DNA of 64,000 nt from Corticium candelabrum. Taxonomy: Eukaryota; Porifera; Homoscleromorpha; Homosclerophorida; Plakinidae. The translations under genes and the position numbers were made by a program. The notes under the pieces were generated by a model that searched no databases, was not told the DNA's origin, and was given only the letters and a program-made list of their open reading frames with translations. Below, piece after piece: positions 1 through 13,182 of the stretch. Where the stretch lies: positions 981,001 through 1,045,000 of the forward strand of contig NC_085089.1 of NCBI RefSeq assembly GCF_963422355.1. The letters run 5' to 3'. Every line of letters starts with the position of its first letter. The first letter of the stretch is position 1.

Positions 1-477
1 AGCTTTGTGTTCACATCCTCGTAGACCATGTCTTTCTCTTGTGCATTTATTTCTACACCCAGACGTCACATGCATGCATACACTCTCCCCTTCTGTAGGC
101 TGCAATCAAGGCGCACAATGTGATCATAATTCAACAAAAAATTACAATGGTAACTAAACCTATACATTGTCGACTTTTGCATCGGCTATGTGAGTGTGGC
201 CTGACACAGTAGCCATAATCGTCTCTTGAGGAAGCCATTTTATTCTAGGCATGGCCGGCAGCCTGTGCGCAAAACGCGCTTTCTACCCAAGGCAAAAGCA
301 GGCACATAAATCTGGACTGTGCTCCTTTAATTGTTGCAGTAGCATGTGAATACCATAATTTGTACTGTGTAACACAGTATACAGGAGAGACGCACAGGAG
401 GGCTTGTTAGTAACTTATTGTACAGTAACAGGAGTCAAGCATACATTCAGTGTTCTAATCTGTTGAGTTTTTTGCAG

Positions 478-1900
478 GATGATGGGTTGAGGTTTCTTTG
501 TGAGGGCTTACTAGAACAACAAATTGGGTTGACTAGTCTTGTGCTGTGGAACAATCGAATCACACCCCAGGGGATTCATGCATTGGCAGCAGTGCTGGTA
601 TGTGTGTACTGACTATGTATGTTATGCACTTCTTAACAGTTAGTTATTGCTGTTTTGTAGCCATTCCATGCAACTCTTGAAACAGTGAACCTTGGGTGCA
701 ATCGAATAGAGTCCCAAGGCTGTCAGATATTGAAACCTGGCATGTTGTCCAGTAAATCATTACTTCGGCTGGGCCTAGTAAATTGCAAAGTCACGTGTGA
801 GGGTCAGTTCTGCTTTTTGTCTTGAGGCATTTGTTGAATGAGATGAGTGAGGACTTTTACGTTTGTAGGAGCAATTGCATTGGCTGAAGTGATCGGTGAC
901 AACACTGTTGTTGAGCGCGTTGATTTAAGAGACAATGACATTCGAGTAGCTGGGTTAATGGCATTGGCTCTAGCACATCGTGTGAGCCATCATCTGTTTA
1001 GATTGGACATGAAGCGAAACCTCCGAGTTGAACAGGTGCAACAATCAGTCTTTTGTGACTAAGTCATCTGTTTTATAGTCTTGTACATTATGTTGCTACT
1101 TCTATTTTACTGTAACATGTGTTTTTGTTATCATTACTGTTTTGAAATGGTTTTGTGTATTGTTTTAGCGTGACATGGAATTGGTGAAGAAGCTGTTTGA
1201 GGACATAGAGAGATACAGTCAACGAAACAAGATGGAACACGAGGAGCGTGAGGCACGAAAAGCTGTCCTTAAACGGCAACAAGAATTGGAAAGTCAGAAA
1301 AAGCTAGAAGAGGAGCAAGAAGAGGCAGAACGCAGGTCTGTAGCACTTGCAGCGTTGTCAACAGCCTTGCATGCCCAAGCCTTAGCTGAGAGCCAGGGGT
1401 TACCTACTATGCCCAAACTAGATGAATCTGAAATTGAGAATGATGACACTGATCGAGACATGAGCTTGTTGCTTGACCGACCTCAATTTCAACCAGCAGA
1501 CGAGGAGCTAGAGATGGAAGATCAAATTGAAGAGCAGGAAGGAGTTGAAATTAAAGTTGATGTGTGTGAAGTGGTAAATTATGTCAGCACTTGCAATGAA
1601 CATGAAACAGAACCAACTGAAGAAGAAGAAACAGAAACAACCATTGTGCAATCAGAATCAGCCACTGAAGGATCAAACTTTCATGAAAACGAATTGGATG
1701 TGGCTAATGACTTGGATTTGAATTCACACAAGGAGACTGACAGATTTTTGAAGGACGAAATTACTATGGCAGATACTGATACTGGCATTGCATTCACTGA
1801 CATTGACAATGGCAAATGTTCAGCTATGGTTGATGGACACGTGGATGACACATCTCTAATTGAAAATGAGATGAATGGAGGAGACAGTCCTAGCAGTTGA
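478..1900 (+). CDS. PPP1R37: PPP1R37-like leucine-rich repeat protein (3' part)
   Basis: Four exons are visible: 478-597, 661-802, 869-1035 and 1169-1900, joined by GT-AG introns with consistent phase (0, 1, 0). The 386 residues start inside ribonuclease-inhibitor-type leucine-rich repeats: LVLWNNRITPQG, VNLGCNRIESQG and VDLRDNDIRVAG are successive repeat cores. After the last repeat (MALALAHRVSHHLFRLDM) comes a charged helix (about residues 145-200) and a long acidic, low-complexity tail ending at TGA. The repeat-to-helix junction resembles PPP1R37 (LRRC68), a regulatory subunit that binds and inhibits protein phosphatase 1. The tail is divergent and I did not identify a PP1 docking motif with confidence. 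The N-terminal exons lie before the window; bases 1-477 look intronic, with an acceptor ending at 477. Another LRR protein of the same class is the main alternative. Confidence 0.75.
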
Positions 1901-2159
1901 TATTAGTACTTAGTATTTTGTCATATAGCTTTTGATTCTTGCAATCATTGTACATATGTATGAATGGACATTGCACTTATAGCCAGTCATGTTTCCATAC
2001 GACGTTCTGATAGTTGCTTTGGAAGAATACCATATTAATCATTGTTTTTTCAGACAGCGTGCTCACGTGCAGTACCCAACGCTGATTGGCCTCACCGTTC
2101 CTATGTGAGCAGTATTGTTCTCGTTTGTGTTCTTCAATACAGCTGTTACTCGTAGCACA
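1901..2159. other. spacer between PPP1R37-like and CIMIP1-like genes
   Basis: A short intergenic stretch holding the 3' untranslated region of the upstream gene and the promoter region of the next. I see no further coding sequence, repeat or clear TATA box here. Confidence 0.4.
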
Positions 2160-2751
2160 ATGTCGGGCAGTCGGAAAGCGGCTACGTGTAATTTAGTACA
2201 CTCTGACGAAATTTGGTAGGTGTACAGTGCGTCACACAGTGGCAACTAATTAATGTATCTTCAGTTCTGTCGGAATAATTGTCCTGTGGTGACATGAAAG
2301 ACAGATGTGTACGCTAAATGTTGTTTAGGAAAGACCACGTTCATCGAGAGGCAAGCTGTAGTCGAGAATGGCCTAAAAAGTGGGGATTTCTGTCCGATGA
2401 ATACAGCAAGGTGACTACGCATTTGTTTACGTCACCACGCCTACCGACAAACTGTTCCGTCATTTTTTGTTGCAGCTAAGCTCTCAATTGGCATCGTTTC
2501 AAGAGGCAGCTGGCCGCCTCTCAAAGTGTTCAATCAGTCGTAATGCAACGACAGAAGCAGTTCGTCTTCCTCAAATTTCAACGAGTAGGCGGTTGACGGG
2601 TGTGTCGCAGCGTTGTAACACTTTTCCATTGACAACGCAGAGAGAGATCGGATGGAAGAACGCTACCAGACTTGAAATGTACGGTCACCATGCCAGGGGA
2701 AAACTGAGTATTGAGAAACACTTGAAATGGCCGGTAGACGGATTGGCCTAA
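2160..2751 (+). CDS. CIMIP1: CIMIP1 (C20orf85)-like ciliary microtubule inner protein
   Basis: Three exons, 2160-2215, 2329-2410 and 2476-2751, give a complete protein of 137 residues, the same length I recall for the human protein. Hallmarks are the N-terminal NLVHSDEIW, then WPKKWGFL around residue 35-42, and a C-terminal part with LTTQREIGWKNAT and HLKWPVDGL. This pattern (DEIWK, WP-NWGF, TTQ-IGW) is that of C20orf85/LLC1, now CIMIP1, a small protein inside the doublet microtubules of motile cilia. Introns are GT-AG with phases 2 and 0. The first ATG after an in-frame break was taken as the start. The gene would belong to the ciliary axoneme; the neighbours are not ciliary. Confidence rests on motif spacing, not on an alignment. 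Confidence 0.8.
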
Positions 2752-3262
2752 TTCTAATTAATTAATTAATTAATTATAAGTAGCTAAAACTAAAGCTACT
2801 TTAGTCTACCTAATGTAGACAATAATCAGGTACACTGACTTGTGCTATAATTTAATTGATTAGTTATGATTCTATGTTTCAAGGTTTTTTTCTTGCAATT
2901 TAGATACAAATTTTTGAAAGGTGTATACATGTCTATACTGTGTGTTGAAGACGTGTGATGCATATTGCTTACATCTCATGATTACTTGTTGCAACTGCTC
3001 TTAGTTCATTAAAATTTGTTTTCTATAGATTGATATCTAATGTGTACTGTTCCGTTGTCGTCTACCTCGTTAGCTAGTAGGTTATCTAGGAGTGCTATTG
3101 ATAAAATAATAATAAATAAATAAAAAATAAATAAATAAATAGTAAATAAGGAAATCAATCAATCAATAAATATATAAATAGTACAATAGTAACAATAAAT
3201 ATTTTAATCATTTTAGCTACGTCACAAAAACGTAAAGTTTTAATTCTATCTAAATATGCTAC
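2752..3262. repeat. AT-rich spacer with A/T tetranucleotide repeats
   Basis: No coding sequence is seen. The stretch starts with a TAAT run at 2757-2775 and has an AATA/AATAAA-rich simple repeat at about 3104-3184. It likely includes the 3' end of the CIMIP1-like transcript, since several AATAAA-type hexamers occur there. Confidence 0.5.
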
Positions 3263-3503
3263 CTAGAAGATAGTATAGACAGTCTGTTCCAGTCCACCAG
3301 CTTTCGTATGGTCTTCAAGTTGTTTAGCAGTATGACGACTTAATTCAAGAAAGAATGCATTCTAGTAGCCGTTTCCCGATGACGAACATTGCCTGGCCTC
3401 GTGACCAGTCGACGTCTCACTGCATTTTCGGCTTTCCCGGATTGAGTCAACGCAGCGTAGCACGAAGCCATTAGTCTAATGACACACTGAGCTCTTGCAA
3501 GAA
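3263..3503 (-). CDS. possible small gene or 3' gene end, unknown function
   Basis: Two pieces read as spliced coding sequence on the minus strand: 3503-3421 and 3361-3263, separated by a 59-base intron (3420-3362) with a gtgag donor and ctactag acceptor. The same 59-base intron length is found in the neighbouring kinase gene. The joined frame is open and ends in TAG; from the ATG at 3471 it encodes 49 residues including ELSRHTAKQLEDHTKAGG. The frame is also open upstream of that ATG to a possible acceptor at 3504, so this could be the last exons of a longer gene. I do not recognise the family. If 3471 is the true start, the gene lies head to head with the ZNF106-like gene, 153 bases apart. 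Evidence is limited to the open frame and splice sites. Confidence 0.3.
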
Positions 3504-3624
3504 CTTGTGAACAGCAAAGTAAGCACTAATTTAGAACATGTGTAGAGTACTTGTAACGTGGTAATCCGGGTGATTCGGACGAATTCACGCGCGTTACTGT
3601 TGTTGAGGTGTTATTTGGGTAAGA

Positions 3625-5938
3625 ATGACGTACTTCTTAGCCCCAAGAGCAGGAGATCGAGCGTGGAGATGCAGCGATTGCGGAATTGACGGTTGGAGTC
3701 GCAAGGTAAAGCACACCCCACCCACAAGCTAGCTTGCAGCTTGCTATCTGCTCTTGCATGGCTGGTCACTTCTTCTTTTCAAACAGGAATTTGTAGAGCA
3801 CAATCTGAGTTTACGGCACCACTATGCAATGGAGGAGATGAACAGACGGTATACTTGCAGTGTTAGCTGTTGTTGTGCCAATTGATTTTTCAACTTGTGG
3901 AATGCTTGAGTGTGGGAACAAACCAGAAAATGCCAAACATTCTAAGAAGTCTTGCAGGCATTAATTTTTAATTTCACTCCTGGCACTGCCATGATGTAGT
4001 AGTCTTTGATGGAGCAGTTGTTTTTGATGGAAGCATGTTTGGAGATAATCAGAAAAGCTGTAAAGGATGGAGCTACAGTACATATTGTTGTGATTAGAAT
4101 GTGGCTTTGCTCTTTGTTTTTACATGCGGAAATATCTGATTTGGTATCAGGGTTTCCCAGGCTGTTTGTCGTGATGTCTTTACTGGATTTGTTTGTTGCT
4201 TTGCTAAATATTTGTAAATCAGAGTGGCAAAATTTATGGTCGGACATCGTGCTTTAGTAAGAGGTTGACCCAACATTTTAAATTTTGGGGCATTCATTCT
4301 TATTTGATTTCTGTATTTATTTGCTATCAAAATCAAAACATAAGATTTGGCTTGTTTGCTGTAGTTTTGTTGCAGGATTGCCGTGGTGGTTACAATTCAT
4401 GGCAACTAAATTTTTATTAAATTTTAGTTAAAGCAAGGCCTGTAAAGTAATGACATGAACTGATCAAGAGATGAGCAAGCTAATTATCAAGAGCATGGTG
4501 TTGTTCAACAGACAACTTAGTTACCAGCATTTGGATCTCCCACCGTTTGTCCTATTCGACTGCAGCTAGTGCAATAAATGGTGTGTAGGGCAATAAATAT
4601 GATATTGCTCTAAAACGTCATTTTGCAGTCACGCATCTGGAGGTCATCAGCTCTTAGATCTTGCCTGCTTCTGTCAGTTGTCTGGACTTTTGTGCTCATT
4701 GATTTCCTACCAGTACCATCCACGCAATAACTATGACACCTTTACCAGTCATGTAGGTATGTCCGATCAAAGCAAAATTGTGGTTTGTCATGAACACCAG
4801 TTGGTCGGTCAATAATCGATGACTGACCACTGTAGTCCACTTTGTAAATTATCTCTTAGGGGTCAACTAAGTGGCCAACCACTGGTTAATTGCTCACATT
4901 TACCAGGCCTTCTATGCCTTACAACCTCATCTTACACATTTTAAAACACACGTGTATAGTAGGCCTGGGCCAAGGCTAAGTTTGTTGTGCATTGTTAGAT
5001 GACTTGTTTGCAAAGATTCAGTACTGTACACCCAAGAAGTCGTCAAACTTTGACATTTGTGCAATATCTGGCAGCATCTTTTTCGAACTTAGTTTAAAAG
5101 TGCTAAGCATTGCAATAGCTGTAATAACTCGATTTCATGTTGAGGGAAAAACTGATTGATAGCTGATGAAATTGACTTTTCTGAAACAAGGATACACGAA
5201 AGCAACATTTCGCTTGACAAACTCACGGCAATCAAAGCAGCTGTGACATCTAGGGCGTGTTCGATTGGGCTCTTCCCTGGAAGAGGCTCCGTGTGCACCC
5301 CCCTCCCAACTTCTACAGTTCTGCTGCTCTAGTCGGAAGAGTCGACTCTACTGACTCTGCTGCTGGTTGGAAGAGCAAACTCCTCTTTCAATCTCTACCA
5401 GCTTTGCACTGGAAGAAGTTGGAAGAGGGGTGGGCTCTTCCAGACTCTTCTGGAAGAGGCTGGAAGAGCCCAATCGAATGCACTTTTAGTTGTATAATAA
5501 CAGGTCCGTAGGAAACGTTTCGAAATGATTCGGCCTAGTGTATAATAAGAGGGTGTGGTCCAAGGATAGCGTGTTAAGAGGGTGTAGTTAGGGTCAAACC
5601 AGCATGGTTTAAATGCTCTTTTGACAATGGTCTTCTTGTCAAAGTCTCGTTTAGGGAAGCTGCAATGTTTGGGTTGGTGGGGTTGGTCTTGATTGAGTCT
5701 ACTCGGTAAGATGACTGTCGAACAACTACTGTCTGCCATGATCATCTGATCTAAGCGGAATGTGATGCTGTTAGCTTAATTAATAGTAATAGGCAGAGCA
5801 GGAATGGATGCCGAGAGAGGTAGTGACAGTGACGTGGCTATGCAATGACCTTCCACTCCACACTTTCAAGGCAGCGAAAATAGAAAATTTAGTCAAGATA
5901 CATTATCTGCTTTCGGGAAAACTACATACATACATACA

Positions 5939-6015
<77 letters not shown>

Positions 6016-9000
6016 CCGTATTTCCACGCATTTAGCTGCATGCCAGTATAAGCGTGGATTACCAGAAACTTGCTTGTCGGACTCTGGTAATGATACTGAC
6101 ATGCCGGTATAGTGCAAGGAAGTGCCGGTAATGGCGAAGGAGCAACTACACATGTGTGGTAATTCTACTGCACACACGCCGTGATTCAATTTGTTGAATA
6201 GAGAATGCAGCTTCCCTCGAAGCCCAGCTAGAAAAGAGGAAGTCAAACAGCCAGAAGGTATTGAGAATGGATCTTTGTAGTGTGGCAGAAGATCATACAC
6301 AATCGAAAAAGCTAGCAGTACTATGCAAGTACGACGAGCTTGGTGGAAACAAAACAAGAGTTGCCAGGTGATGTGGAGTGTCTCGTCAGTGCGTACAGGA
6401 TTAGGTTTGAACAAGCAGAAGAACACACAGGGCTGAAGACAGAGAAAATCAAACATTATAGGGTTGACTATATACTACATCTACATGAAAAAGTATACGT
6501 CTTAGTGTTTATTTATGTTAGCTTAATCAAGATCTAAGAATGGATGCAACATAGATTTATGGGTCCAGGCTATAGGGAGGTTGGTCAAATCACATTTCTT
6601 TCTCCGGAATCTCGGTATACCCCGGGTATGCTGGCTCTCTGGTAATGCCGGCTTAAACTGGCATGCAGCTAAATTTGCAGAAATAGGTATATATGTATTA
6701 GTTATTTAATCACATACCTTCAAGTAGACGTTTTAGCCAATCGTTGGACTGATGGAAGTACAAACTTTAAAATGTGGTCTGGCCAAAATTGGACTGACCA
6801 GACCAGTTCTTACGGCTCTGAATAATATGTGCAGAAGTACTTGATACCACCAGCCTCAGTGAGCAATTGCCTGCGTACCAATCAAAATAATTGATCTGTG
6901 TGATCAGCAGTGTTTGATTTATACATTTTAATTAAAGCTTTTGACACTGGTACATCCACTTCCGTAGGTGTCTAGTGTAGAGTGCCTTCCAGATGTTCTT
7001 TCTTCTTCTCACCTACTTTGTGCTTCTTGACTAAGAAACATATCTGGAATTTGAGGCTATGGGAACCCTGACTTGGTAGATAATGCCATACCAATTATGA
7101 GCTGATGTACTTGCACTATAAACTGATTCAAGGAGTACTGCTCAACATTAGAGTATACGGGCATGCAGTTACCAAAAGACAGGAGAGCTTAGTTGCTATT
7201 AGTAGCTAGGTTTGGAGCTTTATCTTTTGGCTCGGTGGTTTTGCTTTGTATTTGCTTCATTTTTGTTACAGAAATGCACATGCACACACACATGCACACA
7301 CACATGCACACATACACACAAGTTTTGCAAGACAAAGTAGGCGAGGCACAGTTTGAAGGGCTTTACAAGGTTATCACATCCTGCCATGTTATCACTATTT
7401 GACAAGTTAGAATTGTGACGTAATTAATTAACTGTCATTGGTTTGGCATGGTTTAAGTTAGCCTTGATTGACGGTATTGCATTTGACAAACATTAATGGC
7501 AGTGCGTATGGTGCATGTCAAGTTAACTATTATTTACTATGTGTATATCATAATAGCTATCTGTATGGCTGTTACTGTGCAGGGGCCACCACTGCTCGAT
7601 CTGTAAAGTGTTTTACACCAGTTTGGCAGAGTATGTCAACCATGTGAATGGTAGAGGGCACCTTGAAGCATTGAGACATGAAGGATTGAGTTTATCTGAT
7701 AGTGGCTACAGGAATAATCCTGTAGGTGGTGTGCGAATTCAGAGCTCACAAAGTCGATATGAACATTCACAGAGGCATGGAGATTTGTCTTATCGAAGAG
7801 TTTCTCGATATGAAAGAAGTGGTGACGCCCATTCACACCATCTTCGTGATCATGAATATACGAGATCAGTCAGACATCAAAATCATGGTCAGTCACATAG
7901 CACCAAGGAGGATTCACGACAAGGAGATCGTTGGCTTACTAGTAAGAACTCATCAGAGCGTCAAAGGATAACTTTGAGCAGAGATCATGATCGCAAGTTC
8001 TCTGTTGTGTTAGACAGTACAAGGGAAAAACATGAATCCAGTTTGGATAAACAGAATAGGGCAATGGAAGTTTTATCTCAGAATTCAAAGCATAGCATAG
8101 AAGCACCGAAGACTTCAAGTCATAAGGAAATTCATATTCTGGAGGCAAATGAGGTGGGCGATCTTGAAAAGCAAAAGCAGAGTAGTTTGGCTGTTACTGC
8201 ATCTGCTAAAAGTGACAAACTTGATCAAAGTTGTTCGGTACCAAAACAGAAGACACCCATTGCCAGTTTACCTGAGTATTTATCACTTGAAGTTGACACT
8301 GACTGTTCAAGATCAGAAGAACAGACGAAAGCACAAGGCAATGAATTTTGTCTTGGTAATGATGGTGGTGCAATTGTGGATTTAGCTAGCTCTTCTAGCG
8401 GTACGTCAATTCTTCCTAAGTTGTTAAACACAACAGATGCTGGTGACACCATGTCAGACATTAATGATTCTTCTGATGTTCCCACTTCCTCACAAGAACA
8501 AAGACCTGCCAAACACTCTCATAGTGGTGATGGAATGTCTCCTATCCAGAGAAATGACAATGTATCAAGCCCTAGTCTAAGCACACAAAATGACAGCAAG
8601 TCAACGAACGTGAAGCCATTGAAGGATTGTGTTACCTCTCCCAGATCACTGATACAATTGAAAAAAATCAACCCACTAGTTGTTCAAAAAGTCTTGAGCC
8701 AAACACAGGGTAGTAAGCTTATTGATAACAAGACAGAGGAAGAATGCAGATCTACATTGGAAAGTCCCAGCAAGAAAGTCAAGCCTAATCAATCAACAAG
8801 TTCATCTGCTTCGTCTGTTTCTGACAACAGCTCTGAAAAGGCTGCTGGTGTAGTTCCATTGCAGCAAGACTTGGAAGAGAAACGTGTGCGTTTGCAGGAG
8901 GCATGCAAGAAGATTGACAAACAGGCAATTGAAACTCTTGAGAAGAAGAAGATCCGTGAGGCTGCTAGGTGGATGGATCAGGAGTCTGCACGCAGTGAAC

Positions 9001-12000
9001 AGTGGCATAAAGCACAACAACAGGTACAGAGCAAAGATAGTCCAAGTATGGAACCAGAGGACTCCTCTAAATCATTAGAGAGTCCAACAAAGGTACCTGA
9101 AGGAGTTGTGACTGGTAGCAAAGGTGACAACAGCGTGGTTACTCCTCCCTCTGCTATGGCTGATGCAATGAGCCGATTGTGTTCTGTGCCAGGGTCAACC
9201 CAAACATCAGCCATGCGTCCACAGTGCCAGTACGTGTTGGAAGATGGAAAGCAGTGTGGTGTCATTACTTTTTCTCAGTTTTGTCCTTATCACAAGGAGC
9301 TGCAAACTAGTTCGCATGTCCAACCAGAAATTCAGTCACATATATTGGGCATGGATGGATCTATTGATATGGATGATTCTAGAGATGCCAGTGATCATGT
9401 AAACTTGTGTTTTGGTGATAACGAAACTTCTGTTGATGATGAAAAAACTGCCGGCCTTGTTTGGGATGATTCACAACTTAGTAGTGAAGCAGATGATACT
9501 AATGGTAAGCTTTCTTCCACATACAAAACTGTCAAGAATGGTACCCAGCGCTCAGGAGCTGACAGACTTGATTCTAGAACTGAAGAAGCAGATGGTGGTG
9601 CTAGTCGTGTAGTGACACTAAGTCAGAGAAAGCGAAAGCCTGAGACAGTGCTGCTTGCTACACAGAAGAAACCGAGAATGTCTTCATCTAATGAAGAATT
9701 TGTACAACAGTCATTGCGTAGTACTCCTTTGCAATCTTCTCAACAGCAGACGGGGATTAAGCATAAATGGACAAAGACAAAGAAAAAGTGTTTGCCTCGA
9801 GTAAACAAAAATCAAACAAGAACCTCAAAAGGGCAAAGAACAAATAGCCAAACTGCTCCACAAAAGCAACAGAATGATGGCACATGGTTAAACAGGGACA
9901 TCGCAGTGTCAAATGAGTTGATGAAAGAGCTTGCAACAGTTAGAAATCGGAGGGGTAAAGCTTTAACGGAGGTAAGGAAATTGCAATCTCGCATGGACAT
10001 TCTCTATGGAGAGATCAGACAGAAATTGAAACGAGAGGGTGAAATTGTAGCACAATTGAACAAAATGGCAAGCAGCCCTGTGGCTGCAAGTGTGAAATCA
10101 CAAAGTGTTGACCAAACGCAAACTATTCACTCATTGCAGGGGAGAAGGCACAGGTTTGTGTTGTTTGAATTTGTTATTTGCATAATATATACACAATTGA
10201 GCAAGTGTTTTTAGGACCTCTCAGGCTTCTCCTCAACCTCTCTTGTCGACGTCTGCTGGTAGCGAAGTAACTGGTGGCTCAGTGATTTGTAACTCGGAAA
10301 CATCAGTAAATACAGGAAGTAAGGCGGCGACATCTCGACGCATTGTGACAGTTGGGAATAGCAGTGGATCTTCTAGTCATTCTTTGACCACTCCACGTGC
10401 TCATAAATTGTTTGAGTACAGTTCATCTGAAGTTGAGGAGAATTCTGTTCTTTCATCTTCTGATCTTCGGTCTAAGTTGACTTCTCAACGCCAATGTAAT
10501 TGGCCTATTGATTTGTCTCCAACAGCCATGTCTCCCAGTAAATTGAAGGTAACCATTTCCAGCACAACTAGTAGTAAGTCTGTAGGACAACAACCTGCTT
10601 CAACTTTCAAAGCAAAATCTTCACTTGGAAAAAAACAAGTTACTAAAGAGTCTTCTAGAAGTCTTTCATCTTCAAATAAACAAGGTGAATTCGAGCTACT
10701 ATCGCCACAAGAAACTTTTCAACTTATGACATCTAGTTCAACTTCTGCAGTCTCTTCCAGTCCAGCAACATTGACACCATCTAAGAAACAATCTAGTATT
10801 GTCATCAAACCAGATCCTGATGGGCAATTGGAAGTGCCATTGAGATTGCCGTCTGGTAAAGCTACTCAAGGTCCATTTCATGGTCATGCACAGGTTGTTT
10901 GCTGTTTGAAGGTGCTGTTGTGATGTTACGTTTTTGTTTATTGTCTTCTTGTTGAATGAGGCTTTTTACAGGCTTCTGATGGCATTTTAATGAGCTGTTC
11001 TACTGATGGCATGTGTTGCCTCTTTAACACTCAAGTAATTATGCAACCATATACTGCACTGAGCAGAATGTGATTATAGCCTGCTAAATGTCACCATTTG
11101 TACTACAGACTCATCAAGTCATGAAGAAATTCACTGATCACTCAGCAGCTATTACATCTGTACAGGTCTGCTTTATGCTACACTGCAAAATGTAAACGTT
11201 AAGTTTATCTTATATCTGTTCATGGCTTGTTTTGTCAGTTGATTGTTGCGGATGGGAATTATCGACTCTTTTCTGGATCACAAGATCAGACTGTTAGAAG
11301 ATTTGATCTTCAGGTTTGTTGGCTGTTGTCACTGTGATTGTCGATTCCTGTCATATGACATGTGCAATAGAGGCCAGCTAGTAGGGCATGCACACATAAT
11401 TTTCGCTTCAGCTCTCAAGTGACAGCGTTGCACTCTAATTGGGATGTACTGTTTGTTGGTCTTGGCAGTGGTAATGTTTGCTGTTTGGATGTGAAGGTAA
11501 TTGCATAAATGCAAAGCTGCAGAATCTCATTGCTGAGGTTATGTGGTGTAGGCAAATAAACTAGCAATCCGATACGACTGTCATTCCCCAAATGAAGTGA
11601 TCTGTCTCGCTACTGGTAGCGAGGGAACTCAGCGGTTACTTCTTAGTGGATCTAATGACAAGACCATACGTGTTAGACATGCAGAGGTAAGTTGCAGTTG
11701 TGCTGTGTGTGAACTAATTGTATAAACGTAGATGTCATTATTGTTGAATACCTAGTTTTGTTAGAAACTACAACTAGCATTACATATTACAGTGGTGGCA
11801 TGTTTGAGCACAACATTAAAAACAAATAAAAGCAGATCAATCTCTGTTGTTAATTATCTTAATGTAGAATTTTTCCCAGTAGAGTGTAAGGATAAATAGA
11901 AAATGTTTGTGTGAAAACATGATTGTTAAGTACTTCAAGTCTTGTGGTAGGAGTAGTACATACATATTAATTAATATTTAACTGACTTGTGCCTTGCAAA

Positions 12001-13182
12001 GTGTCATTGTAGTGTTCTTATACAATACGTATGTAAATGTCAATTACTCATTAAACAATTCTTAGTGATATAATACAGTAGCTAAATATTTCCGAATTTT
12101 TGTGTATTTCGCTTTTGATGATGCCTTTGTATAGACTAACTGTTGTGTGTCACTTTTAGACTGGTCTTCTCGTGAGAACTCTTACTGGACATCAACAATC
12201 TGTGCTCTGCATGACAGTAAGTATCATAATCTATGACGTAATATTTGTCACAGTGCTTTAGATTGCGTTTCATATAGATACACAATGATCACGTGTTTTC
12301 AGGTGGACTGGACAAAAGTGTACATGTTCACAACTACCATGTATACTTTTATGAGTCTTGTAATGTTTGCTGAGCACTTCACTTTGTTTTTGTTTGTGAA
12401 GACTGGCAAAATCGAGCGTATCATCCATGGACACAAAGGTAAAGTAACTGGGATTGAGTGTCTTGATGACTTGATCATCACAACATCTTACGATCAACAT
12501 GTCAGATGCTATGATGCGGAGGTGTGGTTGTCTTGTATTTTTGTATTGTTTGTGTGTATTGTTTAGTGTGCTGTTGTTGTGGATAGACCTTCAAGCTACT
12601 CCAAGTTTGTTGGTATGATGAGCAACCAGTTCATTCATTGGCCACATTATTACCAGACATGGTGTCTATAGCTAGAATGAATCAAGTGTGTGTGCTACAT
12701 GTTAATTGATGTGCTTTTATGTGTCGTGGTAGGTTTACATTGGAAGTCGTAATGGTGCTGTCAATGCTGTCAAAGTTGACTTACTTGAGAGTGTCACGTG
12801 CAAGGTTGATTGCTGCACGTTGCCTGTTAAGTTATCTGCATGTTTGATTAGTCTGTTTTATAGTGGACTGGATGCGGTATGAACTTTGGCAGCGGAGATT
12901 CTTTGCATCGTCACATAACTGGTTAATCTTCATGTGTATTTATGTAGGTTTTAGTGTAGTTTATGGATTTTTGCATTAGGAGTTCATAAGGGGAAGTTAG
13001 CCGTTACATTCCAATGTCAGTGGTTTGGTTGTAAGACTGTATTCAGAGGACATCAGCCTGAGACGGTAAGCTGATAGCACTTATCAAGTGAGTAGCTCTG
13101 CTGTTAGCAAGTTTTATGGCAGGACTTTTCGGAGCACATTACATCTCATTTAAACAAAAAGGAAGCAAGCGTTATTATGTAG
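3625..13182 (+). CDS. ZNF106: ZNF106-like zinc finger / WD40 protein, complete
   Basis: Seventeen exons: 3625-3705, 3787-3848, 7583-10153, 10215-10911, 10972-11034, 11109-11165, 11239-11313, 11371-11496, 11552-11686, 12160-12216, 12278-12340, 12402-12521, 12587-12661, 12733-12804, 12864-12921, 12980-13065 and 13123-13182. All joins are GT-AG and keep phase, giving about 1485 residues. The N-terminus has CSDCG followed by a C2H2-like finger (CSICKVFYTSLAEYVNHVNG-H) completed across exons 1-3. A long serine-rich, charged disordered region follows, with a C3H-type cluster (CQYVLEDGKQC...FCPYH) and a helical stretch near residue 870. The C-terminus has WD40 repeats (for example LFSGSQDQTVRRFDL, HVFSGGLDKSVHVHN) and then two more fingers (CKWTGCGMNF...H, CQWFGCKTVF...H). 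This order, WD40 followed by two C-terminal fingers, is characteristic of ZNF106, an RNA-binding nuclear protein. Intron 2 is 3.7 kb and rich in repeats. Confidence 0.87.
4744..4850. repeat. fragment of an interspersed repeat shared with 55.3-55.8 kb
   Basis: Inside intron 2 of the ZNF106-like gene. It contains ACCAGTCATGTAGGTATGTC and a block of GGTCGGTCA / GACTGACCAC words. Both reappear, inverted and further apart, at 55303-55336 and 55730-55755 in a HECTD1 intron. This points to a dispersed element; its full ends are not clear. Confidence 0.4.
5255..5483. mobile_element. MITE-like element with 22-base terminal inverted repeats
   Basis: The ends at 5255-5276 and 5462-5483 are inverted copies of each other (core TTCGATTGGGCTCTTCC) with two mismatches. 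The interior is built from repeated GGAAGAG/CTCTTCC words, so the whole 229 bases can fold back. There is no transposase frame. It sits in intron 2 of the ZNF106-like gene. I could not define a target duplication. Confidence 0.6.
5924..6012. repeat. (ACAT)n followed by (TA)n microsatellite
   Basis: A compound simple repeat with ACAT units to about 5967 and then pure TA to 6012. It directly abuts the left end of the next inverted-repeat element. Confidence 0.95.
6014..6689. mobile_element. MITE-like element, TACCGTATTT type ends
   Basis: The left end (6014 onward, TACCGTATTTCCACGCATTT then GCTGCATGCCAG) is matched by an inverted copy at 6647-6689 (CTGGCATGCAGCTAAATTTG). The 676-base interior has no transposase. 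The left end adjoins a (TA)n tract and the right end is followed by TATA, consistent with insertion into TA-rich DNA. The terminal TACCGTATT resembles the element at 61902-62461. Confidence 0.55.
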
